DNA of 64,000 nt. Source: Pseudomonadota bacterium (GTDB taxonomy: Bacteria > Pseudomonadota > Gammaproteobacteria > Burkholderiales > Burkholderiaceae_C). The stretch lies in the NCBI GenBank assembly GCA_020161775.1, contig JAIUOW010000001.1:1-64000 (forward strand), read 5' to 3'. Each line of letters begins with the position of its first letter. The stretch's first letter is position 1. Below the pieces are notes generated by a model. The model saw only the letters and a program-made list of their open reading frames with translations, was not told the DNA's origin and did no database searches. Of this stretch, positions 1-12,339 are shown piece after piece. Made by a program: the position numbers and the translations under genes.

Positions 1-78
1 ATTTGGGGGTTTGGCGATTCCCAGTCTCTCAAAACCTCTCCGGGTGAACACCCGCAATAACCTATTGAACCTTCACAG

Positions 79-702
79 CTAGCCGTTGAATTCCCAGGCC
101 CGGCGCGCGCCCAGCACGGCGTTCGGGTACGGCGCCTTGCCCCGGCTGCCGTTGTAGCGGCCCAGCGCCAGGAACAGGTCGCCGCGCTCACGCTCCAGGT
201 AGTGGCGCAGGATCACGCAGCCAAAGCGCAGGTTGGTCTGCATATGAAAAAGCTTGCCCGCGTCACCGTCACCGATCACGCGCGTCCAGAACGGCATGAC
301 CTGCATGTAGCCGCGCGCACCGGCGCTGGACACGGCGAACTTGCGAAAGCCGCTTTCCACCTGGATCAGGCCCAGCACCAACGCGGTTTCCAGCCCGGCG
401 CGGCGGCTTTCGTACCAGACGGTCTGCAGGAACTCGCGCCGCACGTCCCAATCGGGCTTGCGCCGCTTCAACCTTGCGCTCATGGCACCCAGCCAGCGCA
501 GATAAGCCAGGCGCGACTCGGTGTCGCTGAATTCAGGCACCGGCGGTGCGCTGTTGGCAATCGCGGAGCTCAGCGCCGTGCGCACCGAGTCGACCAGGGG
601 CTCTTCAAGCTGCGCGCCTGCAATTGCCCGGCCCGGCAGGCCCCACAGACCCGCTGCGCCACACGCTGGCAGCAGCGACAGGCAATGACGTCGCGAAATC
701 AC
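79..702 (-). CDS. Exported lytic transglycosylase, SLT domain
   Basis: Predicted to cleave peptidoglycan glycan strands in the periplasm (soluble lytic transglycosylase fold). The N-terminus has basic residues and a hydrophobic stretch like a signal peptide. The C-terminal half holds the SLT motifs: QVESGF with the likely catalytic Glu, then GYMQVMP, then LGRYNGS. At 207 aa it is a short single-domain member. The start is GTG at 702, whose GTGA overlaps the TGA of proS upstream, so it is probably translated from the proS message. The family is clear; the exact subfamily is not. Confidence 0.85.
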   Translation of the reverse strand: MISRRHCLSLLPACGAAGLWGLPGRAIAGAQLEEPLVDSVRTALSSAIANSAPPVPEFSDTESRLAYLRWLGAMSARLKRRKPDWDVRREFLQTVWYESRRAGLETALVLGLIQVESGFRKFAVSSAGARGYMQVMPFWTRVIGDGDAGKLFHMQTNLRFGCVILRHYLERERGDLFLALGRYNGSRGKAPYPNAVLGARRAWEFNG

Positions 703-2444
703 ACGCCCAGCCGGCCCTTCACGAAGCTGAACACTTCGCCTGCCGGCACCTTGGTGGCCGCCGTGTCACGGCGGTGCTGGTATTCAAGCTGGCCTTCCTT
801 GAGGCCCCGGTCGGAAATCACCACGCGGTGCGGCACGCCAATGAGCTCCCAGTCAGCGAACATGGCGCCGGGGCGCTCGCCGCGGTCATCCAGCATCACA
901 TCCACGCCAGCGGCGAGCAGGTCGGCGTGCAGCTTTTCGGCGGCGGCCTTGACGTCGGCGCTGCGGTCCATGCCGATGGGGCAAACGACCACGGTGAACG
1001 GCGCAATGGCATCCGGCCAGATGATGCCGCGCTCGTCATGGTTCTGCTCGATGGCCGCAGCCGGCAGGCGCGTGATGCCGATGCCGTAGCAGCCCATTTC
1101 CATGAGCTGCGGCTTGCCGTTTTCGTCCAGGAAGGTCGCGTTCATGGCCTTGCTGTACTTGGTGCCCAGGTAGAACACATGGCCCACCTCGATGCCGCGT
1201 TCGATGGCCAGCTTTCCCTTGCCATCGGGCGACGCATCACCTTCGACGATGTTGCGGATGTCAGCCACGACGGCTGGCTCAGGCAGGTCGCGGCCCCAGT
1301 TGACACCGGTGATGTGAAAGTCCAGCTCGTTGGCGCCGCAGATCCAGTCGGCCATGACCGCCACGTCGCGGTCCGCCACCACCGTGACCGGCTTGCGCAG
1401 GCCGATGGGCCCCAGGTAACCGGGTTTGGCGCCGAAATGGTCCTCAATCTCGGCCACCGTGGCAAAGCGGAAGCCCGCATCCAGCCCCGGCACCTTGCCA
1501 ACCTTGATCTCGTTCATGTCATGGTCACCGCGCACCAGCAGCAGCCAGACCCTGGACTTCACGACTTCACCCTGCTCGTTGAGCTGGTCCGTCGCCAGCA
1601 CCAGCGACTTCACCGTGGATTGCAGCGGCACGCCCAGCAACGCAGCCACGTCGGCGCAGGTGCTCTTGCCCGGCGTGGGCGTTTTCGTCATGGGCTGGGT
1701 GGGTGCGGGGCGCGGCCCCTGCGGCGCCAGCGCCTCGGCCTTCTCGATGTTGGCCGCGTAGTCGCTGTCAGGGCAGTAAACGATGGCGTCCTCGCCGGTG
1801 GCAGCGATTACCTGAAACTCTTCCGACAGATCGCCGCCGATGGCGCCGCTGTCGGCCGCCACGGCGCGGTAACGCAGGCCAAAGCGGTCAAAGATCGCGC
1901 GGTATGCCTTGGCCATGACCTGATAGCTGGCCTTGGCCGACGGCACGTCGCGGTCAAAGCTGTAGGCGTCCTTCATGATGAATTCGCGGCTGCGCATGAC
2001 ACCAAAGCGCGGACGGCGTTCATCGCGGAACTTGGTCTGGATGTGGTACAGGTTCTTGGGCAGCTGCTTGTAGCTGCGCAACTCCTGGCGGGCGATGTCA
2101 GTCACCACCTCTTCGCTGGTGGGCTGGATGATGAAGTCACGGTCATGGCGGTCTTTCACACGCATGAGCTCAGGACCCATCTTTTCCCAGCGGCCGGTCT
2201 CCTGCCAGTACTCGGCCGGCTGCACCACGGGCATCAACAGCTCGACAGCCCCGGCGCGGTTCATTTCGTCGCGCACGATGGCCTCCACCTTGCGCACCAC
2301 ACGCAGGCCCATGGGCATGTAGCTGTAGATGCCTGCGCCCAGCTTCTTGATCATGCCGGCGCGCATCATGAGCTGGTGGCTCACCACCTCGGCGTCAGCA
2401 GGCGCTTCCTTGAGGGTGGAAATGAAGAACTGGGAGGCTTTCAT
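699..2444 (-). CDS. proS: Prolyl-tRNA synthetase
   Basis: Charges tRNA-Pro in the cytoplasm. The 581-residue product begins [13 protein letters not shown] and follows the bacterial type ProRS plan: class II catalytic core (motif 2 around [17 protein letters not shown]), an inserted YbaK/INS-like editing domain in the middle (about residues 225-390), motif 3 (GCYGIGITR), then an anticodon-binding domain. The open frame runs on upstream of 2444, but homologous ProRS proteins start at this Met, so I use 2444. The intergenic stretch to rppH holds a divergent promoter. The lytic transglycosylase overlaps its stop. Confidence 0.97.
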   Translation of the reverse strand: MKASQFFISTLKEAPADAEVVSHQLMMRAGMIKKLGAGIYSYMPMGLRVVRKVEAIVRDEMNRAGAVELLMPVVQPAEYWQETGRWEKMGPELMRVKDRHDRDFIIQPTSEEVVTDIARQELRSYKQLPKNLYHIQTKFRDERRPRFGVMRSREFIMKDAYSFDRDVPSAKASYQVMAKAYRAIFDRFGLRYRAVAADSGAIGGDLSEEFQVIAATGEDAIVYCPDSDYAANIEKAEALAPQGPRPAPTQPMTKTPTPGKSTCADVAALLGVPLQSTVKSLVLATDQLNEQGEVVKSRVWLLLVRGDHDMNEIKVGKVPGLDAGFRFATVAEIEDHFGAKPGYLGPIGLRKPVTVVADRDVAVMADWICGANELDFHITGVNWGRDLPEPAVVADIRNIVEGDASPDGKGKLAIERGIEVGHVFYLGTKYSKAMNATFLDENGKPQLMEMGCYGIGITRLPAAAIEQNHDERGIIWPDAIAPFTVVVCPIGMDRSADVKAAAEKLHADLLAAGVDVMLDDRGERPGAMFADWELIGVPHRVVISDRGLKEGQLEYQHRRDTAATKVPAGEVFSFVKGRLGV

Positions 2445-2477
2445 CAGGGAGGTATCTGTCCGTAGGTACCGAGCCCC

Positions 2478-2505
2478 TTGCCCGCCCTGCACCGGCGTGC
2501 ATAAT
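2478..2505 (+). promoter_or_regulatory. Candidate sigma70 promoter for rppH
   Basis: TTGCCC (2478-2483) is followed after 16 bp by CATAAT (2500-2505), which matches the -10 consensus at five of six positions. It sits about 30 bp before the rppH start and points away from proS. Assigned from sequence match and position only. Confidence 0.5.
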
Positions 2506-2534
2506 GAACTCAGTTTAAAAATTGGGGTTTGATT

Positions 2535-3191
2535 ATGCTTGACCGGGACGGCTTTCGGCCGAACGTCGGCATCATCCTGCTTAACCAGAAGAACCAGGTG
2601 TTCTGGGGCAAGCGCATCCGCACCCACAGCTGGCAGTTTCCGCAGGGCGGCATTGACCGGGGCGAAAATCCGGAGCAAGCCATGTTCCGCGAGCTGCACG
2701 AAGAAGTGGGGCTTCATCCGGAGCACGTGCGCATCATTGCCCGCACCCGAGACTGGTTGCGCTACGAGGTGCCAGACCGGTACATTCGCCGGGATGCGCG
2801 CGGCCATTACAAGGGCCAGAAGCAGATCTGGTACCTGCTGCAACTGGTGGGCCACGACTGGAACCTGAACCTGCGCGCCACCAACCACCCCGAGTTCGAC
2901 GCCTGGCGCTGGAACGACTACTGGGTACCGCTGGATGTGGTGGTCGAGTTCAAGCGCGGTGTCTACGAGATGGCGCTGACCGAACTGGCGCGTTACCTGC
3001 CCCGCCACGACCATCGCAACCGTTACCTGCGCAGTGGCATGCGCACGCGCGAACATGACGCAGCAGAAGGCGTCCAGGAGCCACCCGCGCCTGGCGTCGG
3101 GTTTGAGCTGCCGCCGGGCGCAACCTTCGACCCGGATCCACAGAACGGCATGGATGCCCAGCCCGCAAAGGATCAACATGCGCCTTCGTGA
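2535..3191 (+). CDS. rppH: RNA pyrophosphohydrolase (Nudix)
   Basis: Removes pyrophosphate from the 5' end of mRNA and so triggers decay. The start [17 protein letters not shown] is the family's usual N-terminus, so I prefer ATG 2535 to a TTG two codons upstream. The Nudix box starts at GGIDRGE and ends REL-x-EEVGL. The 218-aa product carries a Pro-rich tail beyond the roughly 160-residue core, common in betaproteobacteria. The last 14 nt overlap the next gene. Family assignment is firm. Confidence 0.95.
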   Translation: MLDRDGFRPNVGIILLNQKNQVFWGKRIRTHSWQFPQGGIDRGENPEQAMFRELHEEVGLHPEHVRIIARTRDWLRYEVPDRYIRRDARGHYKGQKQIWYLLQLVGHDWNLNLRATNHPEFDAWRWNDYWVPLDVVVEFKRGVYEMALTELARYLPRHDHRNRYLRSGMRTREHDAAEGVQEPPAPGVGFELPPGATFDPDPQNGMDAQPAKDQHAPS

Positions 3192-3677
3192 TCTGTTTGC
3201 TGCGGGGTTGAGCACGCTATGCCTCGGGGTGGCTGCGCAACTGTCCACGCCCGACCCTGACTGGAAAGAACTGGAGACGCCTGCGCCGCCGGCTTTCGAG
3301 CTGTCCCGGCTCGTTCCGTTTGACGTGAGCATCAACTCGACATTGAAGTTTGGCGTGGATCCCGCAACGATCACCATCGGCCAGGATGGCGTGGTGCGCT
3401 ACGTGATCGTGGCGCGCAGCGGCTCGGGCACGGTCAATGCCATGTACGAAGGATTGCGCTGCAGCACCGGTGAAATGCGCACCTACGCGCGCTACAACGC
3501 CAGCGGCGGCTGGGCGCGGACTACCGACAGCGAATGGCGCTCGGTATTTGCCAACGCCGCAACGCGGCACACCTTGATGTTTGCGAAACAAGGGGGTTGC
3601 ACGGACAATGCCCCGCCGCGCAGCGTCAATGACATCGTGCGGTCGCTGCGCAACCAGGATCTCGAAAAACGCGCCAG

Positions 3678-3681
<4 letters not shown>
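3178..3681 (+). CDS. CNP1-like family exported protein
   Basis: A 167-residue protein with an N-terminal hydrophobic signal-like segment (residues 5-20), so probably exported. The body matches my recollection of the betaproteobacterial CNP1-like family, whose function is unknown: DPDW near the N-terminus, a 'GQDGVVRYV' core and 'MRTYAR' before a C-terminal Arg/Asn-rich end. It starts inside the end of rppH (14-nt overlap), suggesting coupling. It ends convergently with proB, the two TAG stops sharing the palindrome CTAG at 3678-3681. Confidence 0.75.
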
Positions 3682-5893
<2,212 letters not shown>

Positions 5894-5908
5894 CTAGGTG
5901 GCCCAAAC

Positions 5909-5937
5909 AAAAAAGCCCTGCGAAAGAGCCGCAGGGC
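5909..5937 (-). terminator. Intrinsic terminator after rplU-rpmA
   Basis: On the minus strand GCCCTGCG and its complement CGCAGGGC enclose a 7-nt loop, followed directly by a run of six T. It lies between rpmA and obgE, so it should end most rplU-rpmA transcripts and leave read-through for obgE-proB. Confidence 0.85.
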
Positions 5938-5961
5938 TTTCGTGCCGGAAAGCCTGTGGAC

Positions 5962-6222
5962 TTACGCGGCCGGGGTCACGTTGACCGTGTGCTTGTTCAG
6001 CGCGCCCTTGGTGGCGAACGACACATGGCCGTCCACCAGGGCAAACAGGGTGTGATCCTTGCCGACACCGACGTTGGTACCGGGGTGGAACCGGGTGCCG
6101 CGCTGGCGCACGATGATGGAGCCCGCGCTGATGAGCTCACCGCCAAAGGCCTTCACGCCGAGCATTTTGGGCTTGGAATCGCGCCCGTTTCGCGTAGAGC
6201 CGCCGCCTTTTTTCTGTGCCAT
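5962..6222 (-). CDS. rpmA: 50S ribosomal protein L27
   Basis: An 86-aa L27 with the family signature [19 protein letters not shown] at the N-terminus, which reaches toward the peptidyl-transferase centre. No cleavable N-terminal extension of the Firmicutes type is present. It is 12 nt downstream of rplU and followed by an intrinsic terminator. Confidence 0.98.
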   Translation of the reverse strand: MAQKKGGGSTRNGRDSKPKMLGVKAFGGELISAGSIIVRQRGTRFHPGTNVGVGKDHTLFALVDGHVSFATKGALNKHTVNVTPAA

Positions 6223-6234
6223 TTCCGTGACTCC

Positions 6235-6546
6235 TTAGCCGGCGATCGCGCCGATTTGCAGTTCAGTGAACTGCTGGCGATGACCTTGACGTTTCTGGTA
6301 GTGCTTGCGACGGCGCATCTTGAAGATGCGAACCTTGTCGTGCTTGCCGTGCGCCACCACAGTGGCTGTCACAGTTGCGCCGGACACCAGGGGCGTGCCA
6401 ACCTTCAGACCGCTGCCGTCGCCGACAGCCAGGACTTGGTCGATCACGATTTCCTGGCCTACGTCCGCAGCAATCTGTTCTACTTTAATTTTCTCGCCGG
6501 AAGCAACGCGATATTGCTTGCCACCGGTTTTTATGACCGCGTACAT
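6235..6546 (-). CDS. rplU: 50S ribosomal protein L21
   Basis: A 103-aa L21 starting [14 protein letters not shown] and ending in the RNA-binding [16 protein letters not shown] region. The start at 6546 gives the usual family length and is preceded on the minus strand by AGAGGTC as ribosome-binding site. First gene of the rplU-rpmA unit, behind an extended -10 promoter. Confidence 0.98.
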   Translation of the reverse strand: MYAVIKTGGKQYRVASGEKIKVEQIAADVGQEIVIDQVLAVGDGSGLKVGTPLVSGATVTATVVAHGKHDKVRIFKMRRRKHYQKRQGHRQQFTELQIGAIAG

Positions 6547-6598
6547 GTTGACCTCTTGAAATGAGAACCCCTGCAGACGGATTTCCGCAGAGCCCAAG

Positions 6599-6607
6599 AT
6601 TATAGCA
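6599..6607 (-). promoter_or_regulatory. Extended -10 promoter of rplU-rpmA
   Basis: The minus strand reads TGCTATAAT, a perfect -10 hexamer with the TGn extension, about 50 nt before rplU. No good -35 box is seen, as expected for an extended -10 promoter. Confidence 0.65.
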
Positions 6608-6668
6608 CGGTGTGTAATCACTAACATCAAGGCAGCGCCCTGCATCCGCAGCCAAGGCGGCATCTTCC

Positions 6669-6674
6669 TATAAT
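6669..6674 (+). promoter_or_regulatory. Candidate -10 box of ispB
   Basis: A perfect TATAAT lies 24 nt upstream of the ispB start codon, back to back with the rplU promoter. No recognisable -35 sequence was found, so this is suggested by the -10 match and position only. Confidence 0.4.
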
Positions 6675-6698
6675 CCCGGATCACTGCGCGCCCTACCC

Positions 6699-7679
6699 TT
6701 GTCCAACAGTTCCCCTCTCAATGCCGCCCTCGCCCTCGTCGCCAATGACATGGCAGAGGTGGATGAAGTCATTGCGCGCCGCCTGGAATCTGGCGTTCCG
6801 CTGGTCGGCGAGGTGTCTCGTTACATCATTTCGGCCGGTGGCAAACGTCTGCGCCCGGCCCTGCTGCTGCTGACATGCGGAGCCCTTGGCTATACCGGCG
6901 CCCAGCGATTCAACCTGGCAGCTGTGGTCGAGTTCATCCACACGGCCACCTTGCTGCATGACGATGTGGTCGATGAATCGACCTTGCGGCGCGGCCGCCC
7001 CACGGCCAACGAAAGTTTCGGCAACCCCGCCAGTGTCCTGGTGGGCGACTTCCTCTATTCGCGCGCCTTCCAGATGATGGTGGATGCTGGCGACATGCGC
7101 ATCATGCAGATCCTGGCAGACGCCACCAACGTCATCGCCGAAGGCGAGGTGCTGCAGTTGATGAACATGCACGATGCCTCCCTTGATGAAGCCGGCTACC
7201 TGCGCGTGATCCGATCCAAGACGGCCAAGCTGTTCGAGGCCAGCGCCCGGCTGGGTGCCGTGCTGGCGCAGGCCCCTGCGGGGGTCGAGCAGGCCTGTGC
7301 GAGCTATGGCCAGGCGCTGGGCACGGCATTCCAGGTCATTGACGATGTGCTCGACTACGACGGCGATGCCGGCGAAATGGGGAAAAACCTGGGCGACGAT
7401 TTGCGCGAAGGCAAGGCCACGCTCCCGCTGATCGCGGCCATGCAGCGTGGTACCGAGGAGCAGCGGCAGATCGTGCGCGAAGCCATCCAGTCAGGCTCGG
7501 TAGGTGAACTGGAGCGGATTGTCGCCATCGTTCATGACACCGGCGCTCTGGAAGTCACACGCCAGGCAGCGGCGGCGGAGGCGCACCGGGCGATTGAGGC
7601 CGCCGGACAGCTGCCCGGCAATCCATTCACTGCGGGTTTGCTACAATTAGCGGCTCAGCTGCTTGAGCGTCGGTCCTGA
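6699..7679 (+). CDS. ispB: Octaprenyl diphosphate synthase
   Basis: Makes the C40 side chain of ubiquinone by adding isopentenyl units. Trans-prenyltransferase motifs are present: GGKRLRP, the first Asp-rich motif LLHDDVVDE (with RRGRPT), and the second as [10 protein letters not shown]. The 326-aa length fits. The start appears to be TTG at 6699; the next in-frame Met is at 6750 and would remove family-typical N-terminal residues. The gene sits divergently from rplU, a common order in beta- and gammaproteobacteria. Confidence 0.93.
   Translation: MSNSSPLNAALALVANDMAEVDEVIARRLESGVPLVGEVSRYIISAGGKRLRPALLLLTCGALGYTGAQRFNLAAVVEFIHTATLLHDDVVDESTLRRGRPTANESFGNPASVLVGDFLYSRAFQMMVDAGDMRIMQILADATNVIAEGEVLQLMNMHDASLDEAGYLRVIRSKTAKLFEASARLGAVLAQAPAGVEQACASYGQALGTAFQVIDDVLDYDGDAGEMGKNLGDDLREGKATLPLIAAMQRGTEEQRQIVREAIQSGSVGELERIVAIVHDTGALEVTRQAAAAEAHRAIEAAGQLPGNPFTAGLLQLAAQLLERRS
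7639..7647 (+). promoter_or_regulatory. Candidate promoter of tRNA-Pro inside the 3' end of ispB
   Basis: TGCTACAAT is an extended -10 element located about 60 nt upstream of the tRNA, within the last codons of ispB. No clear -35 box was found. Inferred from position and match. Confidence 0.4.
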
Positions 7680-7708
7680 ACGCAGGTACCGCGATCTGCA
7701 TGCACCAT

Positions 7709-7785
7709 CGGGGTGTAGCTTAGCCTGGTAGAGCGCTACGTTCGGGACGTAGAGGCCGGAGGTTCGAATCCTCTCACCCCGACCA
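7709..7785 (+). tRNA. tRNA-Pro (anticodon CGG)
   Basis: A complete cloverleaf. The acceptor stem CGGGGTG pairs with CACCCCG and is followed by A and an encoded CCA. The anticodon stem CTACG/CGTAG encloses the loop TTCGGGA, giving anticodon CGG, which reads the CCG proline codon frequent in this GC-rich genome. The T arm contains GGTTCGAATCC. Confidence 0.97.
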
Positions 7786-7908
7786 TTCCCTTCTTCCCTT
7801 CCCCCCCTTCGTCCGTCTGGCTGTCCTCTGCACAGCGGCGATTTACAGGGCCCTGCCAATCAGCGATGATTTGCGCCTGCTTCCAGTCACCATAGTACAT
7901 TGCAGGAC

Positions 7909-9645
7909 ATGGCCGCCGTCGATACCACCGCCAACGAAGCCCCTACCCTGGCCCTTCCGGGCCTGGCTCGTGCACTCGTCTCCGCTGGCAAGCTGGGCCA
8001 GAAATCCGCCGAGGAGTTGTACCGCAAGGCCCAGACCAACCGGTCCAACTTCATTGCCGAGATCACCGGCTCCGGGGCCGTGTCGGCATCTGACTTGGCC
8101 CACACAATGTCGTCGGCGTTCGGCGCGCCTCTGCTGGATCTGGACGCCATCGACACGCAGCGGCTGCCTCGAAACCTGCTGGACACCAAGATCTGCCAGG
8201 CCTACCGCGTGGTTGTGCTGAGCAAGCGCAACAACCGGCTGATCGTCGCCACCGCGGATCCATCCGACCAGCAGGCCGCCGAAAAAATCAAGTTCGCCAC
8301 CCAGATGGGCGTGGACTGGATCATCGCGGAATACGACAAGCTGTCCAAGATGGTGGAGGCCGCCGCAACGACCGCGGCCGAGGCCATGGACAGCATCATT
8401 GGCGACGATTTCGAGTTTGACGAATCACAGATGGATTCGTCCAGTGTCGAGGAGAACGAACCCACCACCTCGGAAGTCGAGGATGCGCCGGTCGTCAAGT
8501 TCCTGCACAAGATGCTGCTGGACGCGTTCAGCATGCGGGCATCCGACCTTCACTTCGAGCCGTACGAACACACCTATCGCGTACGCTTTCGCGTCGATGG
8601 CGAGCTTCGCGAGATTGCCTCCCCACCCATCGCCATCAAGGACAAGCTGGCCTCCCGCATCAAGGTCATCTCCCGGATGGACATCTCGGAAAAGCGCATT
8701 CCGCAGGATGGCCGCATGAAGCTCAAGGTGGGCCCGGACCGCGTGATCGATTTTCGCGTGAGCACGCTGCCTACCCTGTTTGGCGAAAAAATTGTTATCC
8801 GTATCCTGGACCCCAGCAGCGCTCGCCTGGGCATTGATGCACTGGGGTACGAACCCGAAGAAAAAGCCCGGCTGCTGGACGCCGTCCAGCGGCCGTACGG
8901 CATGGTGCTGGTCACCGGGCCCACGGGGTCAGGCAAGACGGTATCGCTGTACACCTGCCTGAACCTGCTGAACAAGCCTGGCGTCAACATCTCCACGGCG
9001 GAAGATCCGTCGGAAATCAACATGCCTGGCATCAACCAGGTGAACGTCAACGAGAAAGCCGGGCTGACTTTCGCCGCGGCGCTCAAGTCGTTCCTGCGCC
9101 AGGATCCGGACGTGATCATGGTGGGTGAAATCCGCGACCTGGAAACGGCTGACATTTCCATCAAGGCCGCGCAGACCGGGCACCTGGTGCTGTCCACGCT
9201 GCACACCAATGACGCGCCCACCACGCTGACCCGCATGCGCAACATGGGCATCGCTCCCTTCAACATCGCGTCCAGCGTGATCCTGATCACGGCGCAGCGC
9301 CTGGCTCGGCGCCTGTGCGTCAACTGCAAGGCACCCGCGGATATTCCGCATGAAACGCTGCTTGATGCCGGCTTCAAGGAAGAGGACGTCGATGGCAGCT
9401 GGACGCCCTATCGCCCCGTGGGCTGCTCCATGTGCAACAACGGGTACAAGGGCCGCGTCGGTATTTACCAGGTCATGCCCATCTCCGACGAGATCCAGCG
9501 CATCATCCTGCGCGACGGCAGTTCCATGGACATCGCAGAGCAGGCGCAGCGCGAAGGCGTGCGCAGCCTGCGCCAATCCGGCCTGCACAAGGTCCGCATG
9601 GGCATGACCTCGCTGGAGGAAGTGCTGGGTTGCACCAATGAATAA
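7909..9645 (+). CDS. pilB: Type IV pilus assembly ATPase
   Basis: Cytoplasmic hexameric ATPase that powers pilus extension. It has an N-terminal GspE/MshEN-like domain (about residues 30-150) and a secretion ATPase domain with Walker A GPTGSGKT (residues 337-344), the Asp/His boxes and Walker B VIMVGEIRD. A zinc-binding Cys set follows: CVNC and CSMC. I use ATG 7909; an in-frame TTG at 7900 is an alternative, and neither has a convincing Shine-Dalgarno at normal spacing. It is followed by pilC and pilD. Confidence 0.95.
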   Translation: MAAVDTTANEAPTLALPGLARALVSAGKLGQKSAEELYRKAQTNRSNFIAEITGSGAVSASDLAHTMSSAFGAPLLDLDAIDTQRLPRNLLDTKICQAYRVVVLSKRNNRLIVATADPSDQQAAEKIKFATQMGVDWIIAEYDKLSKMVEAAATTAAEAMDSIIGDDFEFDESQMDSSSVEENEPTTSEVEDAPVVKFLHKMLLDAFSMRASDLHFEPYEHTYRVRFRVDGELREIASPPIAIKDKLASRIKVISRMDISEKRIPQDGRMKLKVGPDRVIDFRVSTLPTLFGEKIVIRILDPSSARLGIDALGYEPEEKARLLDAVQRPYGMVLVTGPTGSGKTVSLYTCLNLLNKPGVNISTAEDPSEINMPGINQVNVNEKAGLTFAAALKSFLRQDPDVIMVGEIRDLETADISIKAAQTGHLVLSTLHTNDAPTTLTRMRNMGIAPFNIASSVILITAQRLARRLCVNCKAPADIPHETLLDAGFKEEDVDGSWTPYRPVGCSMCNNGYKGRVGIYQVMPISDEIQRIILRDGSSMDIAEQAQREGVRSLRQSGLHKVRMGMTSLEEVLGCTNE

Positions 9646-9677
9646 CAGGCCCACGGCAGCAAGGAATAAAACCCATC

Positions 9678-10886
9678 ATGGCGACTGCAAACACGGCTGA
9701 GGCCGTCTACGAGTGGGAGGGCCGGGACCGCAACGGCAAACAGGTGCGTGGCGAAACCCGCGCCGCCGGAGAGAACCAGGTCACCGCTTCCCTGCGCCGC
9801 CAGGGCGTGACGCCCACCAAGATCAAGAAGCGCCGCATGCGCTCTGGCCAGAAGATCAAGCCCAAGGATCTCGCCATCTTCACGCGCCAGCTCGCCACCA
9901 TGATGAAGGCAGGCGTGCCGCTGCTCCAGGCCTTCGACATCGTCGGACGCGGCAACTCCAACCCCAGCGTGACCAAGCTGCTGAATGACATCCGCACCGA
10001 TGTGGAAACCGGCACGTCGCTTTCTGCTGCGTTTCGCAAGTACCCCCTGTACTTTGACAACCTCTACTGCAACCTGGTGGAAGCGGGTGAAGCCGCAGGT
10101 ATCCTGGAAGCCCTGCTGGACCGCCTGGCGGTGTACATGGAAAAAACCGAGGCGATCAAGTCCAAGATCAAGTCGGCGCTGATGTACCCGATTTCGGTGG
10201 TGGTGGTGGCGTTCGTGGTCACGGCCGTGATCATGATCTTCGTGGTGCCGGCATTCAAGCAGGTGTTCAGTTCGTTCGGCGCCGACCTTCCAGCGCCTAC
10301 GTTGTTTGTGATCGCCGTCAGCGAGTTTTTTGTCAAGTACTGGTGGTTGATTTTCAGCAGCATCGGGGGTGGACTTTACTTTTTCATGCAGGCCTGGAAG
10401 CGCAATGAAAAAGTGCAGATGTTCATGGACCGGATCATGCTCAAGATGCCGATCTTTGGCCAGCTGGTCTACAAGTCAGTCATCGCACGCTGGACACGCA
10501 CGCTGTCCACCATGTTTGCAGCAGGTGTTCCCCTGGTTGAAGCGCTTGACTCGGTGGGTGGCGCCTCCGGTAATTCGGTCTATGCCATGGCCACGGAAAA
10601 AATCCAGCAGGAAGTCTCAACCGGCACCAGCCTGACGGCCGCCATGACCAATGCCAACGTTTTTCCCACGATGGTCCTCCAGATGTGCTCGATCGGCGAA
10701 GAGTCCGGCTCTATCGACCACATGCTTGGAAAAGCGGCAGACTTCTACGAAGCCGAGGTCGATGACATGGTCGCCGGTCTTTCGAGCCTGATGGAGCCCA
10801 TCATCATCGTGTTCCTGGGCGGTTTGATTGGCGGCATCGTGGTGGCCATGTACCTGCCGATCTTCAAGCTGGGACAGGTCGTTTGA
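9678..10886 (+). CDS. pilC: Type IV pilus inner-membrane platform protein
   Basis: Polytopic membrane protein that couples the PilB motor to pilin assembly. It has two GspF/T2SSF repeats (LAIFTRQLATMMKAGVPL and the parallel VIARWTRTLSTMFAAGVPL) with three hydrophobic spans near residues 170-195, 215-240 and 370-395. The 402-aa length is normal. It follows pilB by 32 nt and overlaps pilD by 1 nt (TGATG). Confidence 0.95.
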   Translation: MATANTAEAVYEWEGRDRNGKQVRGETRAAGENQVTASLRRQGVTPTKIKKRRMRSGQKIKPKDLAIFTRQLATMMKAGVPLLQAFDIVGRGNSNPSVTKLLNDIRTDVETGTSLSAAFRKYPLYFDNLYCNLVEAGEAAGILEALLDRLAVYMEKTEAIKSKIKSALMYPISVVVVAFVVTAVIMIFVVPAFKQVFSSFGADLPAPTLFVIAVSEFFVKYWWLIFSSIGGGLYFFMQAWKRNEKVQMFMDRIMLKMPIFGQLVYKSVIARWTRTLSTMFAAGVPLVEALDSVGGASGNSVYAMATEKIQQEVSTGTSLTAAMTNANVFPTMVLQMCSIGEESGSIDHMLGKAADFYEAEVDDMVAGLSSLMEPIIIVFLGGLIGGIVVAMYLPIFKLGQVV

Positions 10887-11734
10887 TGCTGTTCTCTGTG
10901 GCGATTGATATCGGGATCGTGGGCGCTTTTGGCCTGCTCATCGGCAGCTTCCTCAACGTCGTCATTTACAGACTGCCCAAGATGCTGGAGCGGCAATGGG
11001 CCGCGGAATGTGCGGATCTGCAGGGCAAGGCCCCTGATGAAGCACCACCGTTCAACCTGATCACACCGAGATCGCGCTGCCAGGTTTGCGGCCACCCGAT
11101 CCGCTGGTATGAAAACATCCCCGTGGCCAGCTACCTTGCACTCAAGGGCAGTTGCTCAGCCTGCAAGGCGGCCATCAGCATGCGCTATCCACTGGTCGAA
11201 ATGGCCACCGGCGTGCTGTTTGCCTGGTGCGCGTGGCGCTGGGGCCTCTCGCTCACCGCGCTTGCCTGGTGCGGCTTCGCGGCAACCCTGGTGGCGCTGA
11301 CACTGATCGACTGGGACACCACGCTGCTGCCGGATGACCTGACCTTGCCACTGCTGTGGGCCGGTCTGCTGGCCTCGGCGCTGCGCTGGACGGACGTGCC
11401 CCTGGTGCACTCGGTCTGGGGGGCAGTGGGCGGCTACATGTCGCTCTGGCTGGTGTACCAGGCCTTCAAGCTGCTGACCGGCAAGGAAGGCATGGGCTAT
11501 GGGGACTTCAAGCTGTTCGCTGCCCTGGGCGCCTGGTTTGGCTGGCAGGCGCTGGTGCCCATCATCCTCATGGCATCTGTCATCGGCGCCGTGACGGGCA
11601 TCGGCATGAAATTCACAAGCAGCCTGCGCGAAGGCGGTTATGTGCCATTTGGCCCCTTTCTTGCGCTCGGGGGGCTGACCGCGATGATTTTTGGGCCATC
11701 GGCCATTCTTCGCACTATCGGGCTGTCAGGCTGA
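10886..11734 (+). CDS. pilD: Prepilin leader peptidase / N-methyltransferase
   Basis: Removes the prepilin leader and methylates the new N-terminus. The 282-aa polytopic protein has GSFLNVVIYRLP, the zinc-binding pairs CQVC and CSAC, and the two catalytic aspartates in LIDWDT and GYGDFK. I start at ATG 10886, which overlaps the pilC stop by one base; a TTG one codon earlier is also possible. The gene overlaps coaE by one base. Confidence 0.95.
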   Translation: MLFSVAIDIGIVGAFGLLIGSFLNVVIYRLPKMLERQWAAECADLQGKAPDEAPPFNLITPRSRCQVCGHPIRWYENIPVASYLALKGSCSACKAAISMRYPLVEMATGVLFAWCAWRWGLSLTALAWCGFAATLVALTLIDWDTTLLPDDLTLPLLWAGLLASALRWTDVPLVHSVWGAVGGYMSLWLVYQAFKLLTGKEGMGYGDFKLFAALGAWFGWQALVPIILMASVIGAVTGIGMKFTSSLREGGYVPFGPFLALGGLTAMIFGPSAILRTIGLSG

Positions 11735-12339
11735 TGGTTGCCGTCCGCCTGGGCCTCACGGGAGGCATTGGCAGCGGCAAAAGCACGGTCGCGCAGTTGC
11801 TGGTCCAGGCCGGCGCCGCGCATGTGGACGCCGATGCGATTGCCCGCAACGTGACCGCCGCGGGCGGCTCCGCCATCGCCGCCATCCGCGCAACATTTGG
11901 CGACAGCCTCATCGGGCCAGACGGCGCACTGGAGCGCAACCGCATGCGGGCCCTGGCCTTCGCCGACAGCACGGCCAAAAAAAAGCTGGAGGCCATCGTG
12001 CATCCGCTGGTCGGGCTGGAGGCCGCCCGGCAGGCCCAGCAGGCGGTTGACGCAGGCCACCGCCTGCTGGTGTTTGACATCCCCCTACTGGTCGAATCCG
12101 GCCGCTGGCGCCAGCAACTGGATCGCATCGCCGTCGTGGATTGCGAGCCGTCCACCCAGGTGGCCCGCGTGGCTGCACGCAACGGGCTCACGCAGCAAGC
12201 GATCGAGGCCATCATCGCCGCGCAGGCGCCACGCCTGCACCGCCTTGCGGCGGCTGACTGCGTGATCTACAACGAAGCCATCACGCTGGACGAACTTGGA
12301 CGCAAAACCCGCCAGCTGGCACAACGCTTCGGGCTATGA
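11734..12339 (+). CDS. coaE: Dephospho-CoA kinase
   Basis: Last step of coenzyme A synthesis. A 201-aa P-loop kinase with GLTGGIGSGKSTV, the HVDADAIAR motif after it, and the lid region. It is directly coupled to pilD (TGATG) and overlaps the zapD start (ATGA), the common pilD-coaE-zapD order. Confidence 0.96.
   Translation: MVAVRLGLTGGIGSGKSTVAQLLVQAGAAHVDADAIARNVTAAGGSAIAAIRATFGDSLIGPDGALERNRMRALAFADSTAKKKLEAIVHPLVGLEAARQAQQAVDAGHRLLVFDIPLLVESGRWRQQLDRIAVVDCEPSTQVARVAARNGLTQQAIEAIIAAQAPRLHRLAAADCVIYNEAITLDELGRKTRQLAQRFGL

Noticed and set aside
41-54. CGGGTG-AA-CACCCG hairpin after the lytic transglycosylase gene as a terminator
   Set aside because: On the minus strand it is followed by GAGAGG and only a four-T run farther on, so termination is not well supported.
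546-2465. A 639-codon open frame opposite proS
   Set aside because: It is antisense to a full-length, conserved prolyl-tRNA synthetase; its His/Ala/Val-rich composition is the mirror image of the real gene's codon pattern.
3178-3191. 14-nt overlap of rppH and the CNP1-like gene as a programmed frameshift
   Set aside because: The CNP1-like frame has its own ATG and signal-like N-terminus, and there is no slippery sequence; ordinary coupled translation explains it.
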